64,000 nucleotides of DNA from Enterobacter chuandaensis (GCF_003594915.1 NZ_QZCS01000017.1:34234-98233), one strand, 5' to 3'. Positions 19,341-30,980 are shown, counted from the first letter of the stretch. Numbers and translations: made by a program. The notes: a model not told the origin generated them from the letters alone.

Positions 19341-20033
19341 ATGTACGGAAACAATGAAATCATCCGTTATTTACAGGCCAATAAAATTCTTGCGCTTAAA
19401 CTCGACCATGCCGTCACGGCTGTTGGCCAGCAGGTCAAAAAACAGGTGGATACCATAGGGAATGGCGCGACACGTCTTTTGTATTACACCTCATGCTTCA
19501 CCGATGAATATTATGACGTCTGCCAGCGACAACAGATTGAAGATATACGTTTCAGGGATGCTGTTTATCAGGTAGTGAACGGTATTGATGTAGTCTATAA
19601 CATGCTTCGAATCTACTTTGAGGAAATTTTCCGGTATAAAACATCAGACCAATTAGAGTATATCAAGCAGCACCTGATGGCGGTAAATGTCCATGTCGCA
19701 TCGGTCACCCTCACTGGAGCAGGATTTACGTTTGCTGTCGCCACCTGTGTTCGCCTTGGATTAAACATCAGCCTTGAATTAAGCGCCCTTGCGGGTACCT
19801 GGGCTTCCCGTGGTATTGCCCTTATTGGTGTCTATGGGGTAGTGCAAAAAGCCGCTGACAGTGCTCATCGCCTGCATGTCGAATTTCCCGCCTTGTACGC
19901 TGCTTTTTATGCACAAGGACTTGAAATGCTCTACTTCATTATTGAGCCAGTGTTTCAAAGGTCGCACGCAGTGGATGCGCAATGGGCATCAGATAGTGAC
20001 ATTGCGGACATCATCAGCAGGATGATCTTATAG
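19341..20033 (+). CDS. unknown 230-aa protein with hydrophobic hairpin; candidate T6SS pore-forming effector
   Basis: I do not recognise a named family. The N-terminal half (1-115) is charged and probably helical. Residues about 120-175 form two long Gly/Ala-rich hydrophobic segments separated by a short turn (SVTLTGAGFTFAVATCV and SALAGTWASRGIALIGVYGVV), followed by an amphipathic C-terminal region. There is no signal peptide. This soluble-plus-hairpin layout recalls membrane-depolarising toxins such as Ssp6 of Serratia. A 62-aa membrane protein begins 2 bp after its stop and an Hcp gene follows, a typical effector-immunity-carrier arrangement. The start has GGAG upstream. Function is inferred from context and topology only. 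Confidence 0.6.
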   Translation: MYGNNEIIRYLQANKILALKLDHAVTAVGQQVKKQVDTIGNGATRLLYYTSCFTDEYYDVCQRQQIEDIRFRDAVYQVVNGIDVVYNMLRIYFEEIFRYKTSDQLEYIKQHLMAVNVHVASVTLTGAGFTFAVATCVRLGLNISLELSALAGTWASRGIALIGVYGVVQKAADSAHRLHVEFPALYAAFYAQGLEMLYFIIEPVFQRSHAVDAQWASDSDIADIISRMIL

Positions 20034-20035
20034 CC

Positions 20036-20224
20036 ATGTTGAACTACATCAAACGTTTTTTACGCTGGCAGGGGCGAGTCTTTTTTTCAATCTATGGCCC
20101 AACGGCGTTAACAATTCTATTTGCCCTGATTCAGGCGCATTTTTCCCCGGGAAGCCCAGTCTGGCCTATTGGTGTTTTCTTTGTTGTCGTAATGATTATT
20201 TTTGGTCGTTATGTGAAATGGTAA
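20036..20224 (+). CDS. small two-segment membrane protein, candidate immunity protein
   Basis: A 62-residue protein with a basic N-terminus (MLNYIKRFLRWQGR) and two hydrophobic segments (about 16-36 and 41-58), so probably an inner-membrane hairpin. It starts 2 bp after the 230-aa gene, implying coupled translation. Immunity proteins against pore-forming T6SS effectors are often small membrane proteins encoded right after the toxin, which fits here. No family is recognised. Confidence 0.6.
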   Translation: MLNYIKRFLRWQGRVFFSIYGPTALTILFALIQAHFSPGSPVWPIGVFFVVVMIIFGRYVKW

Positions 20225-20268
20225 ATGCTGAGCTTCCTAATATTGATACCCACCAATAAGGATATGAC

Positions 20269-20748
20269 ATGTCTACTCCTGCACATTTATGGCTTGAAGA
20301 TGAGAACGGCTCGCCGGTAATTGGTAGCTGTATAATGCCACTTCGGCTGGGTTCTATTGAGTTAAAATCATTTTCCCACGGGGTAACCATTCCTGTTGAT
20401 CCAAGCTGGGGAAAACTCACCGGAACGCGTGTTCATCGCCCTATCACCATAGTTAAAGAATTTGATCAGACTACCCCACTTCTGTACCGCGCGGTGTGCG
20501 AAGGGCGAACCATGAAGAAAGCGACAATTAAAATGTACCGTCTTCTGGAGGCAGGAATCGAGTCCGAGTATTTCAATATCATTTTGGAAAACGTTAAGTT
20601 CACCACGGTCGCGCCATACCTTTCTCCTGGCGGCATGAGTAGTACCCACCTTGAAACGCTTGAATTGCGTTATGAGGCGATCACATGGAAGCACATGGAA
20701 GGCAATATTATCTACCGTGATTCATGGAACGATCTCTGCTGCAGATGA
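20269..20748 (+). CDS. hcp: orphan Hcp family type VI secretion protein
   Basis: A 159-residue Hcp/TssD protein. The N-terminus (STPAHLWLEDENGSPVIGSC), the central LTGTRVHRPITIVKEFD and the late ETLELRYEAITWKHMEG are hallmarks of the enterobacterial Hcp family. Hcp hexamers stack into the T6SS inner tube and carry small effectors in their lumen. No other T6SS structural gene lies in the window, so this copy must serve a secretion system encoded elsewhere. It follows the candidate toxin/immunity pair in the same direction. The stop is 11 bp from the end of treR. Confidence 0.88.
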   Translation: MSTPAHLWLEDENGSPVIGSCIMPLRLGSIELKSFSHGVTIPVDPSWGKLTGTRVHRPITIVKEFDQTTPLLYRAVCEGRTMKKATIKMYRLLEAGIESEYFNIILENVKFTTVAPYLSPGGMSSTHLETLELRYEAITWKHMEGNIIYRDSWNDLCCR

Positions 20749-20759
20749 TAACTAACGAG

Positions 20760-21707
20760 CTAAGAGAGACGGGCAGGAATCACGATCTGGCGCGGTTCGA
20801 TCCGCCCGTTGATCTGCTCGATCAGCTGCGCAGCGGCCTGTCTGCCGGACTCGGCGTAGCCCGGGTCAACGGTGAGGATCTCCGGGTGCAGGAACTTCAT
20901 CAGCGGCGTGCTGCCGACGCTTGCCACCTGCAGGTTATCAATGCGCTGCTCCTGCAGAAATTTACTGGCACCCAGCGCCAGGGTATCCGTGGCGCACACC
21001 AGCGCGGTGGTCTGCGGCGTCAGGACGCTGGCGACCTGCTCGTAGCCCTGCTTCATGCCGAGCCCCGGCAGGGAGGCCACGGCGGAAAGGTTGTGGTTTT
21101 TGCAAAAGGTCAGGTAGGCCTCATGGCGACGCTTGCCGGTAGTGACGTCCGCGTGCGGCACGCCCAGATAGCTGATGTGGCGGTGGCCGTCTTCGTACAG
21201 ACGCTGCATCAGGGTGATAATCGCCCCTTCGTCGTCATAACAGACGGAGGCAAACCCGCTGGCATCGCGTGCCAGCAGCACCAGAGACGGCTGCCAGGGT
21301 TTCAGCATCTCCTCATTAATACCGGTAAAACCAAACAGTACCACGCCGTCAATGTTGCGCCGCTGGAGCATGCCGAGATGTTCTTCCACCAGCTGTGGCG
21401 AGAACTGACTCTCCATCATGATCGGGTCATAGCCCTGTTCGTAGAAGGCGGGCAGCATGGTCTGTACGGCGAGGTTTTCTGACAGGGAATCCAGACGCGA
21501 AACAATGATCGCGACCACCTTGTCACTCTGCCCGCGCATGGCGCGTGCGGAGCGGGAAGGGGAAAAACCGTGCTGATTCATAACCGCCTCAACGCGTTCG
21601 CGGGTGCGTTCGCTGACACCACTTTCGTTGTTCAGCACGCGCGACACGGTGGATTTCCCCACGCCGCTTAAACGCGCGATGTCTTTAATCGTAAGGCGGT
21701 TCTGCAT
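20760..21707 (-). CDS. treR: trehalose operon repressor
   Basis: A 315-residue LacI-family repressor, the same length as E. coli TreR. The HTH is at residues 5-24 (LTIKDIARLSGVGKSTVSRV), followed by the hinge helix and a periplasmic-binding-protein-like effector domain. It binds trehalose 6-phosphate as inducer and represses treBC. Its last 22 codons are duplicated at 19082-19151, and the Hcp cassette now separates it from treB by 1.8 kb. It is divergent from mgtA. Confidence 0.96.
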   Translation of the reverse strand: MQNRLTIKDIARLSGVGKSTVSRVLNNESGVSERTRERVEAVMNQHGFSPSRSARAMRGQSDKVVAIIVSRLDSLSENLAVQTMLPAFYEQGYDPIMMESQFSPQLVEEHLGMLQRRNIDGVVLFGFTGINEEMLKPWQPSLVLLARDASGFASVCYDDEGAIITLMQRLYEDGHRHISYLGVPHADVTTGKRRHEAYLTFCKNHNLSAVASLPGLGMKQGYEQVASVLTPQTTALVCATDTLALGASKFLQEQRIDNLQVASVGSTPLMKFLHPEILTVDPGYAESGRQAAAQLIEQINGRIEPRQIVIPARLS

Positions 21708-21784
21708 GCTGTTTTCCCTGTAACAACGACAAAATGGTCAATTGAGCCTAATGCTATAGCGCGATTTCGCTATGGGCAAAGTCT

Positions 21785-21819
21785 GGTTTACGTACTGTTT
21801 ATTTGCAGGCGCGTATAAT
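21785..21819 (+). promoter_or_regulatory. PhoP box and -10 element of mgtA
   Basis: GGTTTA (21785-21790) and TGTTTA (21796-21801) form the direct repeat with 5-bp spacing bound by PhoP. A perfect TATAAT follows at 21814-21819, 12 bp downstream. This is the standard layout of PhoP-activated promoters and gives a leader of about 270 nt before mgtA. Confidence 0.85.
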
Positions 21820-21824
21820 ACCGC

Positions 21825-22095
21825 CCGAATCGTCACAAAGGGTACGCTTAAATCCTTATACTGCGCGGCGACACCCTGTTTTTTTACTTACCGGAGGCTT
21901 TATGGATCCCGATCCCACACCTCTCCTGAACGGGAGACCACGTTCTTTCCGGTAAGCCAGCTTTTGCTGTCTCACCGGTATGTGAGGCAGCAACGTCCTA
22001 AACGTTCCTGCTTGAAAATTAAGTGCCTGACAGGTACGACTTTGCCACGCCTGAAGGGAATGCTGCGTCCGCCCTGCGGATGCGGAGGAATGTCT
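21825..22095 (+). promoter_or_regulatory. Mg2+-responsive mgtA leader
   Basis: The roughly 270-nt transcribed leader between the PhoP-dependent start and mgtA contains mgtL and GC-rich self-complementary stretches. Its length is close to the 264-nt Salmonella mgtA leader. Assignment rests on mgtL, the promoter layout and gene order; folding was not computed. Confidence 0.7.
21902..21955 (+). CDS. mgtL: mgtA leader peptide MgtL
   Basis: A 17-codon ORF encoding MDPDPTPLLNGRPRSFR. It keeps the proline/aspartate start (M-D/E-PDPTPL) of Salmonella MgtL, [17 protein letters not shown]. In Salmonella, ribosome progress through these codons, sensitive to low Mg2+ and proline, decides folding of the leader and Rho access. 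The rest of the peptide differs considerably, so the conserved part is the regulatory Pro/Asp stretch. Confidence 0.85.
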   Translation: MDPDPTPLLNGRPRSFR

Positions 22096-24804
<2,709 letters not shown>

Positions 24805-24813
24805 GTTATGTTT

Positions 24814-24884
24814 GCCGGGTGGCGGCTTCGCCTTACCCGGCCTACTCACGAAACGTAGGCCCGGTAAGCGCAGCGCCACCGGGC
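24814..24884. repeat. REP/BIME-type element after mgtA
   Basis: Inverted units GCCGGGTGGCGGCTTCGCC...ACCCGGCCTAC and GTAGGCCCGGTAAGCGCAGC...ACCGGGC. The same family recurs at 27397-27467, 31685-31715 and 44711-44780. Possible mRNA 3'-end stabiliser for mgtA. Confidence 0.85.
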
Positions 24885-25006
24885 AATAGCTTTCCTCCCA
24901 AATTCAACAACCTGTGATCTCCGTCGGCGCATTCGCTTGACGACAATTTGAGCGCATGTTAACAGAATGTTTTGCCTTTATTTGGCCCGTCAGATAAGGA
25001 ACATTC

Positions 25007-27391
25007 ATGTTACGGTACAGTCTCTTAACCGCCGGGCTGATGCTCGGCGCCTCTGCCTTTGCCGCCCCGGCAGGCGATCTCCCCTTAATGCCCTGGCCCG
25101 CGAAGGTTGAACGCCCGACAACCCAGGGCGCGCTGGTGCTTAACGATAAAATTTCCATCAGCGTCAGCGGGGACGATCTTGGTGACGCCGTCAACCGCCT
25201 GCGCCAGCGCATTGCCCTGCAAACCGGCTGGACGCTCCAGCCGCAGGCCGAACAAACGGATAAACCGACCATCCGCATCGCCATCGCTAAAAAGGTGAAG
25301 CCGCAGCCGCTGCCGGACAGCGATGAAAGCTACAAGCTCACGGTGGATGCCAACGGCGTAAACATCTCCGCCAACACCCGCTTCGGCGCGCTGCGCGGCA
25401 TGGAAACGCTGCTCCAGCTGATGCAGAACGGCGCGGAAAACACCTCGCTGCCGTGGGTCACCATTGAAGATTCGCCGCGCTTCCCGTGGCGCGGGCTGCT
25501 GCTCGACTCGGCGCGCCACTTTATTCCGCTGCCGGATATCAAGCGCCAGATCGACGGCATGGCCGCGGCGAAGCTCAACGTCCTGCACTGGCATCTGACC
25601 GACGATCAGGGCTGGCGCTTCAGCTCGAAGCGCTACCCTAAGCTGACGCAGCTCGCCAGCGATGGGCTGTTCTACACTCCGGAACAGATGCGCGAGGTGG
25701 TGCGATACGCCACCGGACGCGGCATCCGCGTGGTGCCTGAAATTGACATGCCGGGCCACGCCTCGGCGATTGCCGTGGCCTACCCGGAGCTGATGAGCGC
25801 GCCGGGGCCGTACGGCATGGAGCGCAGCTGGGGCGTGCTGAAGCCGGTGCTGGATCCAACAAAAGAGGCAACCTACGCCTTTGCCGACGCGATGGTGAGC
25901 GAACTGGCGGCGATCTTCCCGGATCCCTATCTGCATATCGGCGGCGATGAGGTGGACGACAGCCAGTGGAAAGCGAACCCGGCGATCCAGAATTTCATGC
26001 GCGACAACAGGCTGGCGGACAGCCACGCGCTGCAGGCGTATTTTAACCGCAAGCTGGAGACGATCCTTGAGAAGCACCACCGGCAGATGGTCGGCTGGGA
26101 CGAGATCTACCATCCCGACCTGCCGAAAAGCATTCTGATCCAGTCCTGGCAGGGACAGGACGCGCTGGGGCAGGTGGCGCAGAACGGCTACAAAGGCATT
26201 CTCTCTACCGGTTTCTACCTCGACCAGCCGCAATCCACCGCCTATCACTACCGCAACGAAATCGTCCCGCAGGGCTTAAACGGTGTGGATGTGATCGCGG
26301 ATACCGACAGCGCCCAGAGCTGGGCCTTCTCCATGCCGCGACTGAAGGGCAAGCCGGTAGAGGGGAGCTTTACGCTGGTAAAAGGGGATGCCGGCTGGCG
26401 CGGATTTATTGATTTTGCCGGGAAATCCCGCCGCGCGGTGGATAACATTCAGTGGCGTGACGACAATCAGGTGACCTTTACCGTCGACACCTGGATGGGT
26501 GAAACGCGCCCGGTGGTCAATGTTGATAACGACAAACTCACCGGCTATTTCCTGGTGGGGAATACGCGTTACCCGATTAGCGGCACGCGTCTGGACGAGG
26601 TGCCGAAAGGCATTCCGCCCGTCGTGCCGGACGTGGCGAATCAGGCCAACCTGCTCGGCGGCGAAGCCGCGCTGTGGGCGGAGAACGTGGTTGCGCCGGT
26701 GCTGGATATCCGCCTGTGGCCGCGCGCCTTTGCGGTGTCGGAGCGGCTGTGGTCCGCGCAGGACGTTAATGACGTCGACAACATGTATACCCGCCTGCAG
26801 GCGATGGACAGCTGGTCGACGGTGTCCGTCGGGCTGCAGCAGCATACCCAGCAGCAGGTGCAGTTCACGCGCCTTGCTAACAATGCGGACACCCTGCCGC
26901 TGCAAATCCTCGCGCAGGCGCTTGAACCGGCCCAGTATTACACCCGTCAGCACCTGAAGTTCCAGGCCGGAAACTACCATCAGTTTGAGCCGCTTAACAG
27001 ATTTGCAGATGCGCTTAACGCTGAAAGCGCCACCGTGCGCCAGATGCACAAGTGGGCGGACCGCCTGGTGAGCGACGCGGAAGACACGGAAAGCGCCGAC
27101 GCGCTGCGCCACGTCTTCAACCGCTGGCAGAGTAATACCAGCGACGCGCTGGCGCTAAGCGAAAACAGCTATCAGCTGAAAGCGATCAAGCCGGTGATTC
27201 AGGAAGTCGATAAGCTTTCGTCGATTGGCCTGCGGCTCACCGACCTGGTGGCGCGTCAGGGCACGCTGGACGATAAAGAGATCGCGTCGATTCAGAGCGA
27301 GCTGGATAACGCGGCGAAGGTTCAGGACGAGGTGGTGATTGCGGCGGTATATCCGCTGGAGACGCTGCTTAGAGCGACGCGGAATCAGTAA
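25007..27391 (+). CDS. beta-N-acetylhexosaminidase, GH20
   Basis: A 794-residue exported GH20 enzyme. A signal peptide (MLRYSLLTAGLMLGASAFA-A) is followed by the GH20b domain (about 25-150) and the catalytic barrel. The barrel contains HWHLTDDQGWRF and the acid pair D314-E315 in HIGGDEVDD, needed for substrate-assisted catalysis. It should release GlcNAc from chitobiose-like ends in the periplasm or at the cell surface. The neighbouring GbpA-type chitin-binding oxygenase supports a role in chitin use. Confidence 0.9.
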   Translation: MLRYSLLTAGLMLGASAFAAPAGDLPLMPWPAKVERPTTQGALVLNDKISISVSGDDLGDAVNRLRQRIALQTGWTLQPQAEQTDKPTIRIAIAKKVKPQPLPDSDESYKLTVDANGVNISANTRFGALRGMETLLQLMQNGAENTSLPWVTIEDSPRFPWRGLLLDSARHFIPLPDIKRQIDGMAAAKLNVLHWHLTDDQGWRFSSKRYPKLTQLASDGLFYTPEQMREVVRYATGRGIRVVPEIDMPGHASAIAVAYPELMSAPGPYGMERSWGVLKPVLDPTKEATYAFADAMVSELAAIFPDPYLHIGGDEVDDSQWKANPAIQNFMRDNRLADSHALQAYFNRKLETILEKHHRQMVGWDEIYHPDLPKSILIQSWQGQDALGQVAQNGYKGILSTGFYLDQPQSTAYHYRNEIVPQGLNGVDVIADTDSAQSWAFSMPRLKGKPVEGSFTLVKGDAGWRGFIDFAGKSRRAVDNIQWRDDNQVTFTVDTWMGETRPVVNVDNDKLTGYFLVGNTRYPISGTRLDEVPKGIPPVVPDVANQANLLGGEAALWAENVVAPVLDIRLWPRAFAVSERLWSAQDVNDVDNMYTRLQAMDSWSTVSVGLQQHTQQQVQFTRLANNADTLPLQILAQALEPAQYYTRQHLKFQAGNYHQFEPLNRFADALNAESATVRQMHKWADRLVSDAEDTESADALRHVFNRWQSNTSDALALSENSYQLKAIKPVIQEVDKLSSIGLRLTDLVARQGTLDDKEIASIQSELDNAAKVQDEVVIAAVYPLETLLRATRNQ

Positions 27392-27396
27392 CAAAA

Positions 27397-27467
27397 GCGC
27401 CCGGTGGCGCTACGCTTACCGGGCCTACGTAACGTGTAGGCCCGGCAAACGAAGTGCCGCCGGGCGC
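27397..27467. repeat. REP/BIME-type element between hexosaminidase and gbpA
   Basis: Inverted pair of the GCCCGGTGGCGCTACGCTTA family between two convergent genes, positioned to act as a bidirectional 3' boundary. Confidence 0.85.
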
Positions 27468-27476
27468 AAAGGCAAC

Positions 27477-28928
27477 TCAGTTTTTCAACACCCACGCCTC
27501 TTTCCAGTGTGCGCCAACGCCTGGCTCAAACTGGGTTGCAAACTTGCTCCACTGCACGCAGTAGCCGCTGTACGGGAATGGCTTACATTCGTAGGTCTTA
27601 CCGTCTTTAGGCTGTAACACTACGGTGCCCGCTTTGTAGGACGCAATGCCGTCCGGGAAGATAAAGTCATGCTGACCGGTGCCATCTGCGGCTGAACCGC
27701 CTTCCAGCATCAGGTTCAGCACGTCCTGGGCGAACAGGGTGCCGTCTTTATTGGTGGCGTAGTATTTCAGCATGTGGTGGCCCGACGTCACGTCATTCAG
27801 GGTCATGGTCACGTCCTGGTTGGCGTTGTTCATGTCCTGTTTCAGATACCCTTTTTCCGCACCGCTGTGGTTCATTACGTGTGCTTCAAGGTTCACGTCG
27901 CCTTTGGTGTTCACGTGGAAGGTGACGGTTGCCTTGCCGTTCTCGATTTTGCTGTACTGCAGGTTAGAAACGGCAATGGTTTCATGCACTTCCGCTTTCT
28001 GCTCTTCGTACGAGATCGCAACGGACTGCAGGGTACTGCCGTCTTTGACGAAGACGCTGTTCGCGCCGTGGACCGGGCTGATTTCACCCGCTTCATCCTT
28101 TACCCCGACGCGCACGTCGCTGTGCGCGGCGTTGATCTTCTGCGCCAGATCGTATGCCCACTGGTTCGCATCTCCCTGGGCAGCCGAACTAATAGTCATC
28201 TCGGTGCGCAGAGCGGCAACTTCGCCGTTGGCATCGAAGAAGCGTGCAATGACTTTATCGCCTGCGTTCAGGTTATTCCCGGCAATCTGCCCGCTCAGCG
28301 TTTTGCTCCACTCGGACACCACCGCAGGCGTGTCGTCCGGGGTCACGTTGCCGCCGTTACCGAAATCTACGTCAATGGCCTGATAAAAACTGTTTGCGGT
28401 ATCCGCAATTTCCCATACGCCATAAATAACCTGATAGCCCGTACGTTCCGGGACGTTACAGGTCATGGATTTTGTCATCGCTGGTGCCTGACCATTCCCG
28501 TTAATAGTACAGAACGGCGTTAATTCAAACTGGTCGCGGGTCAGCGGCTTATTTGGGTCCCAGTTTTGTTTGGTGATGTAATAACGCCAGTTGGTGGTTT
28601 TATGCGGTGCGGTATGGTGCCAGACAAATTCATGCGGGCCTGCCGTCATGGGGCTTTTGGACCAGGCGTTCAGGCTCTGCTTATCAAGCTGGGAGTAGTT
28701 GGCAATGCCTGCGCTGGCGAGCTGGCCGTCAGGCGGCATCGCGCCGGTCGGGAAGCCGGAGGCCTTTTCTACGCTCTGCGGTTCGTACTGGACGGAGCCA
28801 CAGTCAATATTCTGGCCGAGCTTACACATATAAGCGCGGCTGGCGGGGGATTCTATATATCCGTGTGCAAGTGCGGAAGACGCCACCGTTAATGTGGCAA
28901 CGGCCAGCGCAATTTTAGAGAGTTTCAT
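27477..28928 (-). CDS. gbpA: GbpA-type lytic polysaccharide monooxygenase / GlcNAc-binding protein
   Basis: A 483-residue secreted protein. The signal peptide ends ALA-H, leaving H22 as the new N-terminal residue, the first ligand of the AA10 copper histidine brace; a second His lies in VWHHTAPHKT. Domains in order: AA10 LPMO (22-about 200), two GbpA-type middle domains (about 205-400) and a C-terminal aromatic chitin-binding module (CKPFPYSGYCVQWSK...HWKEAWVL). It oxidatively cleaves and binds chitin outside the cell. Convergent with the GH20 gene. Confidence 0.92.
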   Translation of the reverse strand: MKLSKIALAVATLTVASSALAHGYIESPASRAYMCKLGQNIDCGSVQYEPQSVEKASGFPTGAMPPDGQLASAGIANYSQLDKQSLNAWSKSPMTAGPHEFVWHHTAPHKTTNWRYYITKQNWDPNKPLTRDQFELTPFCTINGNGQAPAMTKSMTCNVPERTGYQVIYGVWEIADTANSFYQAIDVDFGNGGNVTPDDTPAVVSEWSKTLSGQIAGNNLNAGDKVIARFFDANGEVAALRTEMTISSAAQGDANQWAYDLAQKINAAHSDVRVGVKDEAGEISPVHGANSVFVKDGSTLQSVAISYEEQKAEVHETIAVSNLQYSKIENGKATVTFHVNTKGDVNLEAHVMNHSGAEKGYLKQDMNNANQDVTMTLNDVTSGHHMLKYYATNKDGTLFAQDVLNLMLEGGSAADGTGQHDFIFPDGIASYKAGTVVLQPKDGKTYECKPFPYSGYCVQWSKFATQFEPGVGAHWKEAWVLKN

Positions 28929-29023
28929 TCTTCATCCATTAATTAGAATATAACAAGGCAGCGTCAGTCTATTAATGGAGTAGGGGAAGCGTCATTTCCT
29001 GAAGAGAGTAAAAATGGTCGAAA

Positions 29024-29046
29024 TAAAAAAGGCAGCCTGAGCTGCC
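29024..29046 (-). terminator. terminator of ridA
   Basis: GGCAGC-CTGA-GCTGCC at 29031-29046 forms a hairpin, followed on the minus strand by TTTTTTATT. It lies about 20 bp after the ridA stop. Confidence 0.85.
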
Positions 29047-29065
29047 TTCTCTTTATTGAAATAAA

Positions 29066-29452
29066 TTAGCGACGTACGGCAATCGCTTCAATTTCAATTT
29101 TCACGTCTTTTGGCAGACGAGCTACTTCAACACAGGAGCGCGCCGGGAAGGAGGCGTTATGCTCGGTGAAGAAGGCTTCGTAAGTGGCGTTAACGGTCGC
29201 GAAGTCATTCAGATCTTTCACGAAAACGGTCGTTTTCACGATGTCGCCCACTTTCAGACCGGCAGATTCAACGATAGCCTGCACGTTTTCCAGCGACTGA
29301 CGCGCCTGCGCCGCTACGTCGGCTGGCACTTCACCGGTTTTTGGGTTCACCGGGATCTGGCCAGAGGTGATGATCATGCTGCCCAGATCAACGCCCTGAA
29401 CGTATGGGCCGATAGCCGCTGGTGCATTTTCCGTCGCGAGTATTTTGCTCAT
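29066..29452 (-). CDS. ridA: 2-iminobutanoate/2-iminopropanoate deaminase
   Basis: A 128-residue YjgF/YER057c/UK114-family protein, full length. The conserved arginine lies in RSCVEVARLPKD and the family signature at the C-terminus (VKIEIEAIAVR). RidA hydrolyses reactive enamine/imine intermediates from PLP enzymes such as threonine dehydratase. It follows pyrI in the usual enterobacterial order. Confidence 0.97.
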   Translation of the reverse strand: MSKILATENAPAAIGPYVQGVDLGSMIITSGQIPVNPKTGEVPADVAAQARQSLENVQAIVESAGLKVGDIVKTTVFVKDLNDFATVNATYEAFFTEHNASFPARSCVEVARLPKDVKIEIEAIAVRR

Positions 29453-29525
29453 TTTTTCTCCAGAATTACAGCGTTAAGAATGTTCCCGGCCATTATAACA
29501 GCCGGGATTTCATTACCAACCTCAA

Positions 29526-29987
29526 TTAGTTGGCCAGCACCACATAATGAGAAAACTCTTTTTCGCAGTATTTGCATTTGAGCGCGATGTCATTGGCGCG
29601 TTTTTTCACTGCAAAACTGGAGGAAACCGGCTCAGCATGACTGATGCAGTTGCTGTTCGGGCAGACCAGCACGCTTTCGATGCGATCCGGCAGGCTCGGG
29701 CGAGATTTACCCACCACGTCGTAATCATCGATGCGGTTAACGGTGGCCTCCGGCGCGTACAGCGACAGCTGGTTGACCTGCTCGTCGGTCAGGAAGGTGT
29801 TCTCGATCTTGATCAGATCTTTGCGTCCCATTTCGCCGGACGGCAGGTTCAGGCCGATGGTGATGCGCTGGTCGGTTTCGGTCAGTTTGAACAGCGTCAG
29901 CAGCTTAAAGCCGACCTGCGCAGGGATGTGGTCAATCACGGTGCCACGCTTGATGGCTTCAACCTGGAGTTTGTTATCGTGTGTCAT
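29526..29987 (-). CDS. pyrI: aspartate carbamoyltransferase regulatory subunit
   Basis: A 153-residue regulatory chain. The C-terminal zinc domain has four cysteines, in CPNSNC and CKYC; the N-terminal nucleotide-binding domain ([18 protein letters not shown]) binds CTP and ATP. It forms the dodecameric ATCase with PyrB, and its start lies 12 bp after the pyrB stop. Confidence 0.98.
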   Translation of the reverse strand: MTHDNKLQVEAIKRGTVIDHIPAQVGFKLLTLFKLTETDQRITIGLNLPSGEMGRKDLIKIENTFLTDEQVNQLSLYAPEATVNRIDDYDVVGKSRPSLPDRIESVLVCPNSNCISHAEPVSSSFAVKKRANDIALKCKYCEKEFSHYVVLAN

Positions 29988-29999
29988 TGTCGTTTCCCC

Positions 30000-30932
30000 T
30001 TACAGTGCCAATTCGCGATTCAGAACCAGTGCCAGTAACGCCTGGCGGGCGAAGATGCCGTTTCCGGCCTGCTGGAAGTACCAGGCGTGCGGCGTTTTGT
30101 CCACGTCGGTGGTGATCTCATCGATGCGCGGCAGCGGGTGCAGCACCTTCATATTGTCGCGCGCGCCCTCAAGGTCGCTGGCGCGCAGGACGAACTGCGC
30201 CTTCACGTTGGCGTATTCGGACGGATCCAGACGCTCTTTCTGCACGCGGGTCATGTAGAGAATATCCACGTTGCCCATCACCTCTTCGATGCTGGCGTGC
30301 AGGCTCCACGCAATGCCTTTCTCGTCCAGCATGTCGAGAATGTACTGCGGCATCGCCAGCGCGTCCGGGGCGATGAAGAAGAAGCGGTTGCCGTTAAATT
30401 TCGCCAGCGCCTGGGTCAGGGAGTGGACGGTGCGGCCGTACTTAAGGTCGCCGACCATGGCGATGTTCAGGTTCTCAAGCGTGCCCTGGGTTTCCTGAAT
30501 GGTGAACAGATCCAGCAGGGTCTGGGTCGGGTGCTGGTTGGCACCGTCACCGGCGTTCAGCACCGGAATGCCGCCGGAAAACTCGGTCGCCAGACGCGCC
30601 GCGCCCTCCTGCGGGTGACGCATCACAATCGCGTCAACGTAGGTGCTAATCACTGAAATGGTATCCGCCAGGGTCTCGCCTTTTTTGCCCAACGACGTGT
30701 TGCTGCTGTCCGAGAAGCCCACCACGCTCGCGCCCAGGCGGTGCATGGAGGTTTCAAAGGAGAGGCGCGTGCGGGTCGAAGCTTCAAAGAAGCAGCTCGC
30801 AATCACCTTGTGCTTCAGCAGCTCCGGTTGCGGATTGGCCTTCAGTTTTGCCGCGGTTTCCAGAACCAGTTCCAGCTCTTCGCGGCTGAGGTCGTTTATG
30901 GAAATGATGTGTTTTTGATAAAGCGGATTCAT
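30000..30932 (-). CDS. pyrB: aspartate carbamoyltransferase catalytic subunit
   Basis: A 310-residue catalytic chain starting at ATG 30932 ([10 protein letters not shown]) behind AGGAG; the longer open frame upstream runs into the attenuator and is not coding. Carbamoyl-phosphate-binding STRTR and the HPTQ and HPLPR motifs are present. It condenses carbamoyl phosphate with aspartate, the committed step of pyrimidine synthesis. Confidence 0.98.
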   Translation of the reverse strand: MNPLYQKHIISINDLSREELELVLETAAKLKANPQPELLKHKVIASCFFEASTRTRLSFETSMHRLGASVVGFSDSSNTSLGKKGETLADTISVISTYVDAIVMRHPQEGAARLATEFSGGIPVLNAGDGANQHPTQTLLDLFTIQETQGTLENLNIAMVGDLKYGRTVHSLTQALAKFNGNRFFFIAPDALAMPQYILDMLDEKGIAWSLHASIEEVMGNVDILYMTRVQKERLDPSEYANVKAQFVLRASDLEGARDNMKVLHPLPRIDEITTDVDKTPHAWYFQQAGNGIFARQALLALVLNRELAL

Positions 30933-30953
30933 GTTTATCTCCTGACGCCGGGC

Positions 30954-30980
30954 AAAAAAAAAGCCCCTCAAATGAGGGGC
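30954..30980 (-). terminator. pyrBI attenuator
   Basis: GCCCCTC-AAAT-GAGGGGC at 30963-30980 with a run of T on the minus strand (complement of 30954-30962). The pyrL stop codon lies inside the stem, so a ribosome close behind RNA polymerase blocks hairpin formation when UTP is scarce. Confidence 0.92.

Larger units (their letters stand above)
19086..20829. mobile_element. Hcp cassette bounded by direct repeats of the treR 3' end
   Basis: Two 66-bp direct repeats (19086-19151 and 20764-20829, offset 1678 bp) flank three genes and low-GC noncoding DNA. The repeats lie inside treR coding sequence, and treR is intact only at the right. No transposase or integrase is present, so arrival was probably by homologous recombination with an incoming molecule carrying its own treR end, or by an integrase acting in trans. 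Confidence 0.7.

Noticed and set aside
19210..19458. 82-codon frame at the left of the Hcp cassette
   Set aside because: It overlaps the better-supported 230-aa gene in another frame, and has no ribosome site and atypical composition.
21772..22095. In-frame open extension upstream of mgtA (about 108 codons)
   Set aside because: It overlaps the PhoP box, leader and mgtL, lacks a ribosome site, and MgtA homologues start at MFK; the frame is open by chance.
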